Positions 47,277 to 56,786 of a DNA stretch of 64,000 nucleotides are shown here, in pieces. The notes under the pieces were generated by a model, which saw only the letters and a program-made list of their open reading frames with translations, did not search any database and was not told the DNA's origin. Numbering within the stretch: position 1 is the stretch's first letter; every line of letters starts with the position of its first letter. The stretch is from assembly GCF_001545075.1 (NCBI RefSeq), contig NZ_FCOB02000014.1, forward strand, positions 62,001-126,000, in the 5' to 3' direction. The position numbers were made by a program, and so were the translations under genes. This DNA comes from Caballeronia ptereochthonis (lineage in GTDB: Bacteria; Pseudomonadota; Gammaproteobacteria; Burkholderiales; Burkholderiaceae).

Positions 47277-49310
47277 ATGACACCCACAAACCAGGACTAC
47301 TGGCAGAGCCAATCCGGCGCGGAGTATCGGCAGCAGCAGCAATGGCGTGCCGCCGAGGGCAACCAGAACTATCGCGAACAGGAAGCGTGGATCGTCGCGC
47401 ATCTGCGGCGAGCGAGCGAGCGGCTGGGCAGGCCCGTGAAGGTTCTCGATTTCGGATGCGGCTTCGGAAGGATGGCGCACGTGCTCGCGCAATGTCCGTT
47501 CGTCGAGTATTACGGATACGACTTCTCCGCGCCGATGGTCCAGCCGCTCGTGGACGCGCCGCCGGCGGAGCTCGAGCCGGTCAATGAACGCGTGCGCGTC
47601 GCGAAGAGCGCGCCCGAGGCGTTTCCGGGGCGGCGCTTCGATGTCGTCTTCACCGTGTCCGTGCTGATCCACAACTCGCGCGACGACGCGAGCCGGCTGC
47701 TGCGCGACATGATCTCGATGCTCGATCAGGAAGGCCATCTGCTGCTGGTCGAGAACCAGCTGGTTCCCTTCGATGTGAAGGAGAACAACTGGCATGCGGG
47801 CTGCTGGGTTCACGATTACGCGGGCGACCTGACCCGCGATTTCGACGTGGAAATCGTCCACGGCCAGATTCCGAATCACGACGTGTATATCGTCCGGCCG
47901 GCGCGCGACGCGCAGCGGACGCTCCTGCTGATCGACGGCGACGCCGCGCCGCGCCCACTCACCGAAGACGACCGCTTGCGCCTCGGCATGCCCAGGCTGC
48001 AGACGGCTTTGCAGGGACTCGAGGGCGAGCTGGAGCATCGCGGGCTCGCGCAGGCGGAGGGCCGCCTGCACGACCTGGCCGAGGAGAACGCGGCTCTCGC
48101 CAGAAAGGTCGAGGCGTTGCAGCGTACCGTGGAGGAGCAGCAGCGCGCCATGGAGTCGCTCAAAAGCGTCCAGGAGTTGCGCAAGCGGCTTTATCAGACG
48201 ATGGCGCAGGCGCACCAGGAATCCCAGCCGCTACACGTGGTTCCCGAGGCAAGCGACGACTCGGGCAAAGTGAGCTTCGCGCGCGCCTTTCCTCCGGAGC
48301 GCACGTTCGAGTGGCAGGCGACGCGCGATACGATGTACGCCAATGCCGATGAGCGCTTCGGAACGGTCTGTCATATCTTTCATCACGACTGGGTGGGCAT
48401 GCGCTCGGCCGTGGGCGCGCTGCCCGGCTGGAAGCTCTCGATTCCGTCGGCGAACGGCATGCCGGTCCGGGACATCGAGGTCGTCATCGGGCTGATGCAG
48501 GAGCACGGCGTCAGGAAGCTCGTCATGCACGGCATCTCCGATCCGATGTACGCGCTCTCGCGCTCGCTCACGCGTGCCGGATACGACCAGCAGTATCTGG
48601 TCTGGCACGGCACCACGACGCAATGGGTGTGGGACGACGAGCGACGCTTCGCGCAACGGGCCATCCAGATGGCGCGCGAGGGCAAGATCCGGCGCTTCAG
48701 CGCGATCCGGCGCGGGCTCGGGCCGATCGTCGGCGAGCGCAATTTCGCGCCGCAGCTCGTGAACATGCCACCGCTCATCGCCGATGGCGCGGTGGCGCAT
48801 CGCTCGCATCGCAGCGACAGATGCAGCGCGCTCGCGCCTTCGTGGAACGACCTGCGCAAGAATCTCGCGACCAATGTGCTGGCCGCGCAGACCGTCGACT
48901 GCGTCGACGACATCTACGTCGTGGCGAAGAACTTCGACCTGCCGAAGTGGCTCGCGCCCAAGGTGCGCAAGGTGCCTTACCGCGATCACACGAGCATGCT
49001 CGAAATGATGGCGACGATGGATATCGTCCTGAACGTGACGACCATCGACTGCCATCCGATGGTGGACCTCGAAGCGATGTCGGTGGGCACGCCCTGCGTG
49101 CGTGGCCCGCTCTTTCTCGACGGGCTGGAGGATCACGCGTATGTGCGCGCCACGGCGGTCGACAATCCGATGAGCGTGGAGGACGTGAGCCGCTGCATCG
49201 ACAGGCTGCTCGGCATCGAGGCGCAGGAGCTGCAAGGCATGATGAACGACTACAAGCGCGCCTTGCTTGAGCTGTCGCGCCAGCGGTACATGGAATTTCT
49301 CGAGATTTGA
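47277..49310 (+). CDS. Methyltransferase-coiled coil-glycosyltransferase fusion
   Basis: A 677-residue protein. Residues about 1-220 form a class I SAM methyltransferase (motif I VLDFGCGFGRM at 56-66, VVFTVSVLIHNS). Residues about 240-315 are a Leu/Glu/Gln-rich coiled coil. The remainder (about 340-677) looks like a GT-B glycosyltransferase: EAMSVGTPCVRGPLFLDG near the end is the nucleotide-sugar segment. The build recalls chain-length regulating methyltransferases of ABC-dependent O-antigens, where a coiled coil acts as a ruler. Placement between the two paralogous GTs suggests a shared complex. Confidence 0.8.
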   Translation: MTPTNQDYWQSQSGAEYRQQQQWRAAEGNQNYREQEAWIVAHLRRASERLGRPVKVLDFGCGFGRMAHVLAQCPFVEYYGYDFSAPMVQPLVDAPPAELEPVNERVRVAKSAPEAFPGRRFDVVFTVSVLIHNSRDDASRLLRDMISMLDQEGHLLLVENQLVPFDVKENNWHAGCWVHDYAGDLTRDFDVEIVHGQIPNHDVYIVRPARDAQRTLLLIDGDAAPRPLTEDDRLRLGMPRLQTALQGLEGELEHRGLAQAEGRLHDLAEENAALARKVEALQRTVEEQQRAMESLKSVQELRKRLYQTMAQAHQESQPLHVVPEASDDSGKVSFARAFPPERTFEWQATRDTMYANADERFGTVCHIFHHDWVGMRSAVGALPGWKLSIPSANGMPVRDIEVVIGLMQEHGVRKLVMHGISDPMYALSRSLTRAGYDQQYLVWHGTTTQWVWDDERRFAQRAIQMAREGKIRRFSAIRRGLGPIVGERNFAPQLVNMPPLIADGAVAHRSHRSDRCSALAPSWNDLRKNLATNVLAAQTVDCVDDIYVVAKNFDLPKWLAPKVRKVPYRDHTSMLEMMATMDIVLNVTTIDCHPMVDLEAMSVGTPCVRGPLFLDGLEDHAYVRATAVDNPMSVEDVSRCIDRLLGIEAQELQGMMNDYKRALLELSRQRYMEFLEI

Positions 49311-49319
49311 AGGCGGCCA

Positions 49320-51509
49320 ATGAGAGTATTTGTCACGACAGAACTGTTCCCTTTCACGCACGGTGGCATTGGCCGATCGATCGCGAACATGCTTTCGGTG
49401 TCGAGCGAGGAAGAGCTGGCGCGCACCGCGGTCGTCTGGGTGGGCGACGAACTCGATGCCGCGCGCTTCTCGATGGTCTACCCGAAGGTCAGACTGGTCG
49501 TCGCGTCGCGCGAGGCTTATCGGCTCGCCGATGAGGAAGGCATCAGCTATCCGCCCGAATGGGCCTTCACGGATACGGAATGGCACTGGTACTCGGTTCG
49601 CGCGATGCAGGGCCTGCTGGGTCTCGCGGCGGAAAGCAGGCTCGATTACGTGGAGTTCCAGGACTGGGGCGGTCTCGGCTTCGCATCGATCCAGGAGAAG
49701 CTGCTGGGCCGCGCGTTCGCCGATACCGTGCTCGCGGTGCGGCTGCATACCGCGGACAGCCTGCTCGCCGACGTCGACAGCCGCCCGGTCGACAAGCGCG
49801 CACTGGCCGTCTACGACCTCGAGCGCAAGGCGCTCGCCGATTGCGATCGGATCGTCGCGCAACTGCCCGAAGTGGCGCGCGCGGTGCAGACCTTCTTCGC
49901 ATTCTCCGATGACGACTGGAACGCCCGCGTCGTGCTGCACGCGTCGCCGGTCGTGCTGGATATCGGTCCGGTCGCCGAGCGGCCCATCAAGCCGTCGGCC
50001 GATGTGAACATCGTGTTCTCGTCGAAGATCCAGCATCTGAAGCGTCCGGAGGTCTTCGTGCGCGGATGCTGTGGCTTCCTTCGTTCGAATCCGGACTATC
50101 GCGGCGCGATCGTCTTCGCGGCCCATGCTTCCGATGAGCAGTATCAGCAGCGCATCGAGCGCATGGTCCCGGCGGATCTGCGAGACCGCTTCAGGTTCCT
50201 GGACAAGCTGAGCGCAACCGAGCGGCATAGTGTCGTGTCGCGTTCGGTCTGCGTATTCACCTCGCCGTTCGAGTCGTTCTGCCTGGCCGCCTATGAGGCG
50301 TCGATGTCCGGCGCGATCTGCGTGCTGAACGGGACGAATCCCGCTTTCGGCGACCATTCGCCCTGGATCGACGACGTCAACTGCGTCAAGTTCGACGGCG
50401 GCGCGCCGGGGCTCGCGGCGGCGCTCGCGCGGGCGGTGGGCGGCGGGGTGCGCGATGTGGTGCGCGTTCCGCAGACACCGGCGCCGTGGACGCTTCCCGC
50501 AAGGCCGCGCGTCGATGCTCCGGCCGCGGGCTCGATGCCGCTCGTGTCGGTGGTGGTGCCGCATTTCAACCTGGGCCATTACCTGGTCCGGACGATCGAC
50601 TCCGTGCTCGCGTCGACGTACCCGAACGTGGAGATCGTCGTCGTCGACGACTGCTCGACCGACCGGTTCAGTCAGCTCGCGATCGAGCGGCTGGAGGGCG
50701 TGCACGAGCGGCTGCGCATCGTGCGCAACGAGATGAATCTCGGCCTGGCCGCCACGCGTAACGTTGCCTTGTCCCATGTGCGCGGCGAGTATGTGCTCAC
50801 GCTGGACGCCGACGATCTCATCAGCCCCGGCTTCGTCGAGATGGCGGTAGGCGCATTGAATGCGCGGCCTGGCTACGATTTCGTGATACCGCAGACCGGC
50901 TTCTTCTTCGACACCGAAGAAGGGCAGATCGGCCGGCAGGTGGCGTTCGCCGACTATGCGGTGTTCTACGGCGAGGCCGCGGCGGTGGGCATGTATGAGA
51001 ACCGCTTCTCCACGGCCACTTGTCTCGCGCGTACGCGCGTCTTGCGCGAGCTCGGATACCGCGAGGAACTCGAGGCCTACGAAGACTGGGACATGTACAT
51101 GCGCGCGACGGCGGCGGGCAAGCGCTTCATCGTCACGAACGGCATTCACTTCTTCTACCGGCGCCGCCAGGAATCGATGTTCCATACGCCGGAGCGCGCG
51201 GCGCGTCATCGGTCGCTTTATCACGACTTGCTGCGCAAGAAGGAGCTGCGCACGGGCGTGTTGCGGATGCCGCTGTATGTGGTGGAGAGTGGGACGGCGG
51301 GGAGTGGGGGCAGGGCTTCGACGCCCGAGGAACTCGCGTCCGCGCAGGCGCGTCTGGAGCAGCTGGAGCGAAGTCGCGCTGTGTTCATCGCGCTGCGGCT
51401 CACCGATTGGTCTCGAAGGACCGTGCCCTGGGCGTTTCCGCTGTTGCGCAAAGGCGCGCGCGTGGCTCGCGCGATTCGCAGACGCGTGAAGTCCCGATTG
51501 GCTGCGTAA
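49320..51509 (+). CDS. Bifunctional glycosyltransferase (GT4-like plus GT2), paralogue
   Basis: A 729-residue protein with the same layout as that at 45056: GT-B part (FVTTELFPFTHGGIGRSIANML; VNIVFSSKIQHLKRPEVFVRGC; FTSPFESFCLAAYEA) and GT-A part from about residue 400 (PLVSVVVPHFNLGHYLVRTI, VVDDCST, TLDADDLISPGF). Both domains align along their lengths, so the pair arose by duplication. A short hydrophobic/basic C-terminal segment may anchor it. It starts 9 bases after the fusion gene. Confidence 0.85.
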   Translation: MRVFVTTELFPFTHGGIGRSIANMLSVSSEEELARTAVVWVGDELDAARFSMVYPKVRLVVASREAYRLADEEGISYPPEWAFTDTEWHWYSVRAMQGLLGLAAESRLDYVEFQDWGGLGFASIQEKLLGRAFADTVLAVRLHTADSLLADVDSRPVDKRALAVYDLERKALADCDRIVAQLPEVARAVQTFFAFSDDDWNARVVLHASPVVLDIGPVAERPIKPSADVNIVFSSKIQHLKRPEVFVRGCCGFLRSNPDYRGAIVFAAHASDEQYQQRIERMVPADLRDRFRFLDKLSATERHSVVSRSVCVFTSPFESFCLAAYEASMSGAICVLNGTNPAFGDHSPWIDDVNCVKFDGGAPGLAAALARAVGGGVRDVVRVPQTPAPWTLPARPRVDAPAAGSMPLVSVVVPHFNLGHYLVRTIDSVLASTYPNVEIVVVDDCSTDRFSQLAIERLEGVHERLRIVRNEMNLGLAATRNVALSHVRGEYVLTLDADDLISPGFVEMAVGALNARPGYDFVIPQTGFFFDTEEGQIGRQVAFADYAVFYGEAAAVGMYENRFSTATCLARTRVLRELGYREELEAYEDWDMYMRATAAGKRFIVTNGIHFFYRRRQESMFHTPERAARHRSLYHDLLRKKELRTGVLRMPLYVVESGTAGSGGRASTPEELASAQARLEQLERSRAVFIALRLTDWSRRTVPWAFPLLRKGARVARAIRRRVKSRLAA

Positions 51510-51526
51510 GGCACGTTTCGACGCCG

Positions 51527-51552
51527 GCGCGGAAGGACGAAGCCTTCCGCGC
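51527..51552. terminator. Hairpin between convergent genes (possible bidirectional terminator)
   Basis: A perfect 10-bp stem GCGCGGAAGG / CCTTCCGCGC with loop ACGAAG, placed in the 59 bases between two convergent stops. There is no T run on either side, so it would stop transcription only weakly or act with Rho. Confidence 0.45.
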
Positions 51553-51568
51553 GTCGCTGAATCTACGG

Positions 51569-53377
51569 CTACGAATGTCGTCCGAGGCGGCGCAGGCCAT
51601 TCCACGCCGCGGACCAGTCGCCTCGAAGCACACGCGCTCCAAAGCGAAGCGGCTTGGTCCATCGCCATGTGCGCGAGTGGGTGATCTGATCGGACAAGGC
51701 CTGTGCGCGATTGGCGCGTTGCGTGAGTTCTTCGATGCTTGCCACTTGCTGCGTCAGAGCGGTCACGCGACGCTGCTCGGCTTCGAGTGTTGACGTCAAC
51801 GTGCGTGTCTGCGCGTAGTAGCGCGAGACTTCGTCCCGTGCTTCGTCCAGGTGCTGCCGTTCGGTTCGAACCTTGGATCCGAGATCGGTCACCTTAGCGG
51901 TCAGGGCGAAAATCTGCCCGCGCGAGCGTTCGGCTTCGGCGGAAAGCTCATCGACGCGAACCTTCTCCGTTTGCAATGCCTGTTCGAAGCGCTCCCGTTC
52001 CTCTTGCATGGTCTGTTGCGTGTTCTGAAGCTCGGCATTGAGCTCGTCGGCGCGACGGTGCTCGGATTGGCCGAACGTATCCAGCTCCGCGACGCGCGAC
52101 GTCAGCGTCGCGATATGCTGGTGGCTCCATTGCGCCTGCTCCTGCCACTGGCGCATGCGATTGCCCTTGAACCGCCAGTGACTGGATTGCGGGACCTCGG
52201 GCAGCGGCAAGTCGAAACTACGCTGGAAGCTGGGCGCGTCCTTCATGACGGAACGCAGCTTTTCGAGCCACGCCCCGCGGCGCTCCAGATTCGTGCTGTG
52301 ATCGACGAGTTTCGGCTCGCGAATGAACGAATCGAAATCCTGATCGACCTGCAGGGCGGCGCGCTTCTGCTGGTAGAAGAGATTGCTGCCTCGCAGCCAG
52401 CACGGGATGCCGGCCAGCTGCAGCCAAAGCGCGACGTGATAGGAACACGAGTAGGCGATCTCGCCCACGACGGGTTCAGACAATGCGGGCCAGCTCTGAT
52501 AGGCCAACTGAGCGAGCTCGAGTGTCCGGTAATCGTTGAACGGAAATGCCCGCTCCAGCTCCTTGATCGATTCCCGGGAGTCGAAGACTTCGAGACGGCG
52601 GTCGGAATAGGCCTGGAGCAAGGTCAGCGGCGCACCCGGCCCGAGGCGGCTCTGCAGCGTCTGCAACTCGCGCGGGATGCCGGTGCGGTCGGGCGCATTG
52701 GCCGTATAGCCCGAAACGTTGAGATGCACGAAGAGCCCAGGCCCGCGCCGTAGCGGAAGATTGGCCGTCAGCGTGTGCAAGGCTTCCGTGGCGTCGTCGA
52801 ACGAGAAGGAGGGCTCATACCCCGCCTCGGTCAGCCACTTGCGGGAAAGCTCGTCGCGGACGCCGAAGAGGGAAGGCCGATAAGTCCTGATGTGGTCCAC
52901 CACGCGTTTTTCGAACGGTGTCGTGACCTGTTCACCCGACGCGACATACACGCTCGGCTGAAGCACCTGCAAAAGGTGCTCGGTTACACCGAGGACGAAA
53001 TCGCCCCACTTGTCGTTGAGAAAGCCGCCGCCGTACAGATGCATGGCGCCGACGTTGCGGATGGTGCGCACCGGTTGCAGTCCGACTCCGCTGTCGGCGA
53101 GATCGAGCGGCGCAGGCGAGACGAAGAGCACTCCGTCCGCCTTATAGGCCTGCCGGACGAACTCCGGAAAGCCGCTGTCGCCCATCGCGTCGACGGTCAT
53201 CACGATGATGCAGCGATACCGCCCCATCTCCTGGTGAAAGGAGATGGAATTCATCATCTGTGCAATGTCGCCGAAATTTCCGTAGCCAAAATCGCTGCCT
53301 AGCAATATGACTTTTTCATCGATATTCTCTAGCGCGGAGATGCTGACTTCGTCGGCGTAGCAGAAAAAGGATTGCAT
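51569..53377 (-). CDS. Polysaccharide pyruvyltransferase family protein with coiled-coil tail
   Basis: A 602-residue protein. Residues about 20-340 match the polysaccharide pyruvyltransferase (PS_pyruv_trans) fold: LLGSDFGYGNFGDIAQM, HLYGGGFLNDKWGD, VASGEQVTTPF and LFGVRDELSRKWL. From about 400 to 560 it is a long coiled coil rich in Glu, Gln, Leu and Arg. The family adds pyruvate ketals or acts in related glycan modification. Its ATG overlaps the stop of the upstream gene (TAATG). Confidence 0.84.
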   Translation of the reverse strand: MQSFFCYADEVSISALENIDEKVILLGSDFGYGNFGDIAQMMNSISFHQEMGRYRCIIVMTVDAMGDSGFPEFVRQAYKADGVLFVSPAPLDLADSGVGLQPVRTIRNVGAMHLYGGGFLNDKWGDFVLGVTEHLLQVLQPSVYVASGEQVTTPFEKRVVDHIRTYRPSLFGVRDELSRKWLTEAGYEPSFSFDDATEALHTLTANLPLRRGPGLFVHLNVSGYTANAPDRTGIPRELQTLQSRLGPGAPLTLLQAYSDRRLEVFDSRESIKELERAFPFNDYRTLELAQLAYQSWPALSEPVVGEIAYSCSYHVALWLQLAGIPCWLRGSNLFYQQKRAALQVDQDFDSFIREPKLVDHSTNLERRGAWLEKLRSVMKDAPSFQRSFDLPLPEVPQSSHWRFKGNRMRQWQEQAQWSHQHIATLTSRVAELDTFGQSEHRRADELNAELQNTQQTMQEERERFEQALQTEKVRVDELSAEAERSRGQIFALTAKVTDLGSKVRTERQHLDEARDEVSRYYAQTRTLTSTLEAEQRRVTALTQQVASIEELTQRANRAQALSDQITHSRTWRWTKPLRFGARVLRGDWSAAWNGLRRLGRHS

Positions 53378-55554
53378 TAAGGATTCGCGTTTAGAACCGG
53401 CTCTTCCTTGACTTGAACCGGTGTGTTGGTGATTCCGAAAACTGCCGCAATGCGCGACGAGAAAGCCGCGTAACTGTGGCGACGGTCGACCAGTTCCTTT
53501 GCCGACGTCGCCAGATGGCGCGTCGCGTCCCAGTCGTCGTACAGATCGCGGATCGCAAGGGCGTATCGGTCGATCAGTTTCTCGTCATCGGGCGTGTCCG
53601 CGATCAGGAAACCTGTCTTCCCGGAGATGACGAGCTCTCCGATGCCGCCAACGTCGGGCGCAACAACCGGAAGTCGGGCCGCCATCGCTTCTAGCAGGAC
53701 ATTGGGCAAGCCGTCGAGTTCGCTCGTGTAAATGAACGCGTCGTAGTTCTCCAGCGGAAGCGAATCGAAGCTTTCGAACGGGCCGAGGTAGCTCAGGTTC
53801 CCCGTGTCGAACAGAACGCGAGGATCGTAGCCTTCTTCGGCGCTACCGTAAGCGTCGATCTCGACGTCCGGAAAGATCGTTTTCAGTTTCCGGGCAAGCC
53901 GCGCGAGGAGTTCGGGCCTCTTGTGGCCGCACACGCGCGACGCCCACAGCAGACGCTTGCGCGGCTCCGTCGCGAAACTGCTCGGGCGCGGACTGTTCGC
54001 GTGGGCGTACACCACGTGATATCGCTCGTGCGCAAGTCCGATGCGTTCCTTATCACGGCGCGCGATGCTGGCGCAATCGCAGATCACTTTCGACAGGCGG
54101 GGCAGGTCGCGACGAAGCAGCCTCAGTGTGGACCAGTAGGTAAGCTTATGATTTTCCCAAACGTACTGGCCGTCCGAAAAGCGATAGTACACGCCCTGGA
54201 AGTGTGTGAGCAAAACGGAGCCATACGTATCGAGAAGGCGATGAGCGAACACGCTGCTCTTGATATGGAGCCTCGTACCCGGACTCGTCGTGGCGAGCAG
54301 CAATCGCGCGACGAGCTTGTCGCGCGCCTCGTCGTTCAATGTCGGGAATGCGTTGACGACGTCGAGCAGGACGGAGCGCCGCGGCAGGCGATTCGACCAG
54401 CCATGTGCCTGCGCCGGTTCGCCGCATAGCACCAGAAAGCGGCTTTCCGGCTGCGCGTCGGCGAGCTCCTGCAGGACTTGCAGGATATATTTCTCGCCGC
54501 CGCCCGGATTCAGCCAGGGCAGCAGAACGACATCCGTGAAAGCCGCGTCGCCGACGATCTCGAAAGCCTCAGCGAGTGCAAAACCCCAGTGATCGCTGTG
54601 GTATGGCACCGCGATGTGGCTGTGCGAACCCTCGATCCGCGCCAGATCGACCTCCGGATCGATCAGGTTGGCGCGCAGCAAATCGGCGCGCAATTGCGGC
54701 GAGCTCATGACCTCCTGTATCGCACTGGATCGGTGAATGTCGTGACGCATTTGTACAAACGACTGCCAGTCGCCTATCCGGCTCCTTTCGCGCGCCAGTT
54801 CTTCCGCGTACCACTTCGGTTCGAAAAGAGGGGTGTGCGGAATCAGTTTGGCGGACAGGCCGTTCGCCTGCCGCAACAGGCTCTGTGGCCGCTGTCGGTA
54901 ATACATTGCCGTATCCGGCGCCACCAGGAACTGGAAGCCCTCTCGACGCAACCGGGTCACGAACTCCCAGTCCTCGTATGCAAATCCCTCGGTCAGGCGC
55001 AGGTCGATATATCGCAGCTTCGAAAATACGGACCGCTTGATGAATATCCGGGAAACGAACGGATGATCCATCGCGAAATCGGCGACCGTCAGGTGGTCGC
55101 CATCGAAATATTTGGAGACGAAAAAAATTTCGCCGAACGCGACGAGATAATTGACGTAGGCAACGTAATCGCCCGGGCCTTTCGCCGAAACGAGTCTGTG
55201 AAGTTCCAGCATCGCATTGCTGGAGACCAGGTCGTCACCATCCGCAGTCCAGATATATTCGCCGCTCGCGTGATCGATGCCGGCATTGCGCGCAAGCCCG
55301 AGAGAACCGACGTCGGTATGAACCACCTTGTGTTTGGCGAAACCCTCAATGCTAGATTCCGTGAATACCTTGATGGTGCTCTCATCGGAACGATCGAACA
55401 CGGCAATGAGTTCACATTTCAGTCCGCCCGCGCGCGCGGTTTGGGCGCAAGCATTCAGCGACGCTAGTGTGGCCTTAATAAAAGGTCCTTCCCTGTGCAT
55501 ATTCAACACCACAGAGACATCTATATTCGGCTTGACGCTGGTAGACATGTTCAT
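53377..55554 (-). CDS. Bifunctional glycosyltransferase (GT2 plus GT4)
   Basis: About 725 residues. An N-terminal GT-A domain (residues about 8-230: DVSVVLNMHREGPFIKATL, VFDRSDEST, YIWTADGDDLVSS) is followed by a GT-B domain (about 330-710) with RLLWASRVCGHKRPELL and LEAMAARLPVVAPDVGGIGE. The domain order is opposite to the two paralogues upstream. ATGs at 55575, 55554 and 55548 are all possible starts. It is co-transcribed with the pyruvyltransferase. Codon use is more AT-rich than in the rfb genes. Confidence 0.84.
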   Translation of the reverse strand: MNMSTSVKPNIDVSVVLNMHREGPFIKATLASLNACAQTARAGGLKCELIAVFDRSDESTIKVFTESSIEGFAKHKVVHTDVGSLGLARNAGIDHASGEYIWTADGDDLVSSNAMLELHRLVSAKGPGDYVAYVNYLVAFGEIFFVSKYFDGDHLTVADFAMDHPFVSRIFIKRSVFSKLRYIDLRLTEGFAYEDWEFVTRLRREGFQFLVAPDTAMYYRQRPQSLLRQANGLSAKLIPHTPLFEPKWYAEELARERSRIGDWQSFVQMRHDIHRSSAIQEVMSSPQLRADLLRANLIDPEVDLARIEGSHSHIAVPYHSDHWGFALAEAFEIVGDAAFTDVVLLPWLNPGGGEKYILQVLQELADAQPESRFLVLCGEPAQAHGWSNRLPRRSVLLDVVNAFPTLNDEARDKLVARLLLATTSPGTRLHIKSSVFAHRLLDTYGSVLLTHFQGVYYRFSDGQYVWENHKLTYWSTLRLLRRDLPRLSKVICDCASIARRDKERIGLAHERYHVVYAHANSPRPSSFATEPRKRLLWASRVCGHKRPELLARLARKLKTIFPDVEIDAYGSAEEGYDPRVLFDTGNLSYLGPFESFDSLPLENYDAFIYTSELDGLPNVLLEAMAARLPVVAPDVGGIGELVISGKTGFLIADTPDDEKLIDRYALAIRDLYDDWDATRHLATSAKELVDRRHSYAAFSSRIAAVFGITNTPVQVKEEPVLNANP

Positions 55555-55997
55555 TTGTTGGTTGGGCACTTCCATGCGCTGTGACGGCGCGGTTCGTATG
55601 GCCGCGGGATTGAGGCAGCGATTATTTCTGGCTCGCGTTGTGGCCACAATGAAGCGATCCTGGCTGAGCCACCTCCACAATGATGCTGTCAGCCAACATA
55701 ACAATTGTCCGGGCCGGAACGCCGGCACAGATTATACGCGTAACGTTTGCGGGGCAATCGCGGTCGCGCGGAGACCCGGACGGCTTGCGTACTCGTTCGC
55801 GATGTGCAGGGGCTGGAGGGCTTGCCTGTTGTCTCGGGCAGGCACTCGCGAAGTGCCTCCACAAGTTTGAATATGCCTGACGGATTGCGCTCGTCGAGCC
55901 CTGATTGGGCGGCAAGTATGCAAGAATGTGCCGTGCTGCGGGGTAGAGCGAGACCACGAGATTCCAATCGGCTTTCTAACCAGATGAGGATGTATCG
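55555..55997. other. Divergent intergenic region
   Basis: About 440 bases between the reverse GT gene and the forward methyltransferase gene, visibly more AT-rich than the surroundings. TATAC-type boxes occur near 55735 but no convincing promoter pair. Open frames here lack any recognisable protein. Confidence 0.5.
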
Positions 55998-56786
55998 GTG
56001 GACAATATTTTTGCTCTATGGACTAGGGGTATCGAATCCGAGCGCGGATTCTGGACACGGTGGTTCGAGACAAAAGGCCTGGAATGGCCGGACGATTACA
56101 CCGAACGTGTTCGGGCGCAGCGCGAACTCGACCCTTGGCTTCAAAAAATTCTGCGTGAGTCGGCGGTGGACGCACCGGTTTCGAACGGGAAGCCGAGGTT
56201 CCGGGTGCTGGATGTCGGTGCGGGGCCGTTATCCAAGATCGGCAATTTCATGCCGGATGCCGATCTCGAGGTCGTAGCAGCCGACCCACTCGCATTCATA
56301 TACTCGGATCTCGTCGATCGGCACGGAATCAACCCAGGTGTGCGCACTCAATTCGCGCCGGCCGAAGATTTGTCAGTTTTTTTCACTCCGTCGTCTTTTG
56401 ATCTCGTGCATTGTTCGAATGCTCTGGATCACTCGTTCGAACCGCTGCGCGGAATCATCGAGATGCTCCGCGTCGTCAAGGTCGGGGGCACGATCATTCT
56501 CGGGCACGCACGCAACGAGGCCGAGAATGAAAAGTATGAAGGTTTTCACCAGCATAATTTCGATGTCGACGACGGACGATTCATCATCTGGAACAAGAAG
56601 GAACGCGTCGTCGTCGAACACGAATTGCCAGTGGAGTTCGAAATTCAGAACACCATGAACAATCACTATGTGACGAACAGGATCGTCAAACGATCGGAAT
56701 TCCGTGACAGGGACGATTGTCGTCGCCGTGATGAACGCCTTCGCAAAATATATGAACAAGTCATTCGGGCGATGTCTGACAGGTAA
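55998..56786 (+). CDS. SAM-dependent methyltransferase
   Basis: A 262-residue class I methyltransferase starting at GTG 55998 with GAGGA upstream. Motif I FRVLDVGAGPLSKIG is near residue 75, the acidic VVAADPLA strand follows, and DLVHCSNALDHS and MLRVVKVGGTIILGHAR are motifs II-III of sugar or lipid methyltransferases. It likely methylates a glycan or its donor. It stands alone between two AT-rich gaps. Confidence 0.82.
   Translation: MDNIFALWTRGIESERGFWTRWFETKGLEWPDDYTERVRAQRELDPWLQKILRESAVDAPVSNGKPRFRVLDVGAGPLSKIGNFMPDADLEVVAADPLAFIYSDLVDRHGINPGVRTQFAPAEDLSVFFTPSSFDLVHCSNALDHSFEPLRGIIEMLRVVKVGGTIILGHARNEAENEKYEGFHQHNFDVDDGRFIIWNKKERVVVEHELPVEFEIQNTMNNHYVTNRIVKRSEFRDRDDCRRRDERLRKIYEQVIRAMSDR

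Noticed and set aside
48231..51668. Very long reverse open frame (over 1100 codons) across the glycosyltransferase genes
   Set aside because: It is antisense to two clear genes, is rich in Arg, His, Ala and Asp as expected from a GC-rich shadow frame, and has no recognisable domain.
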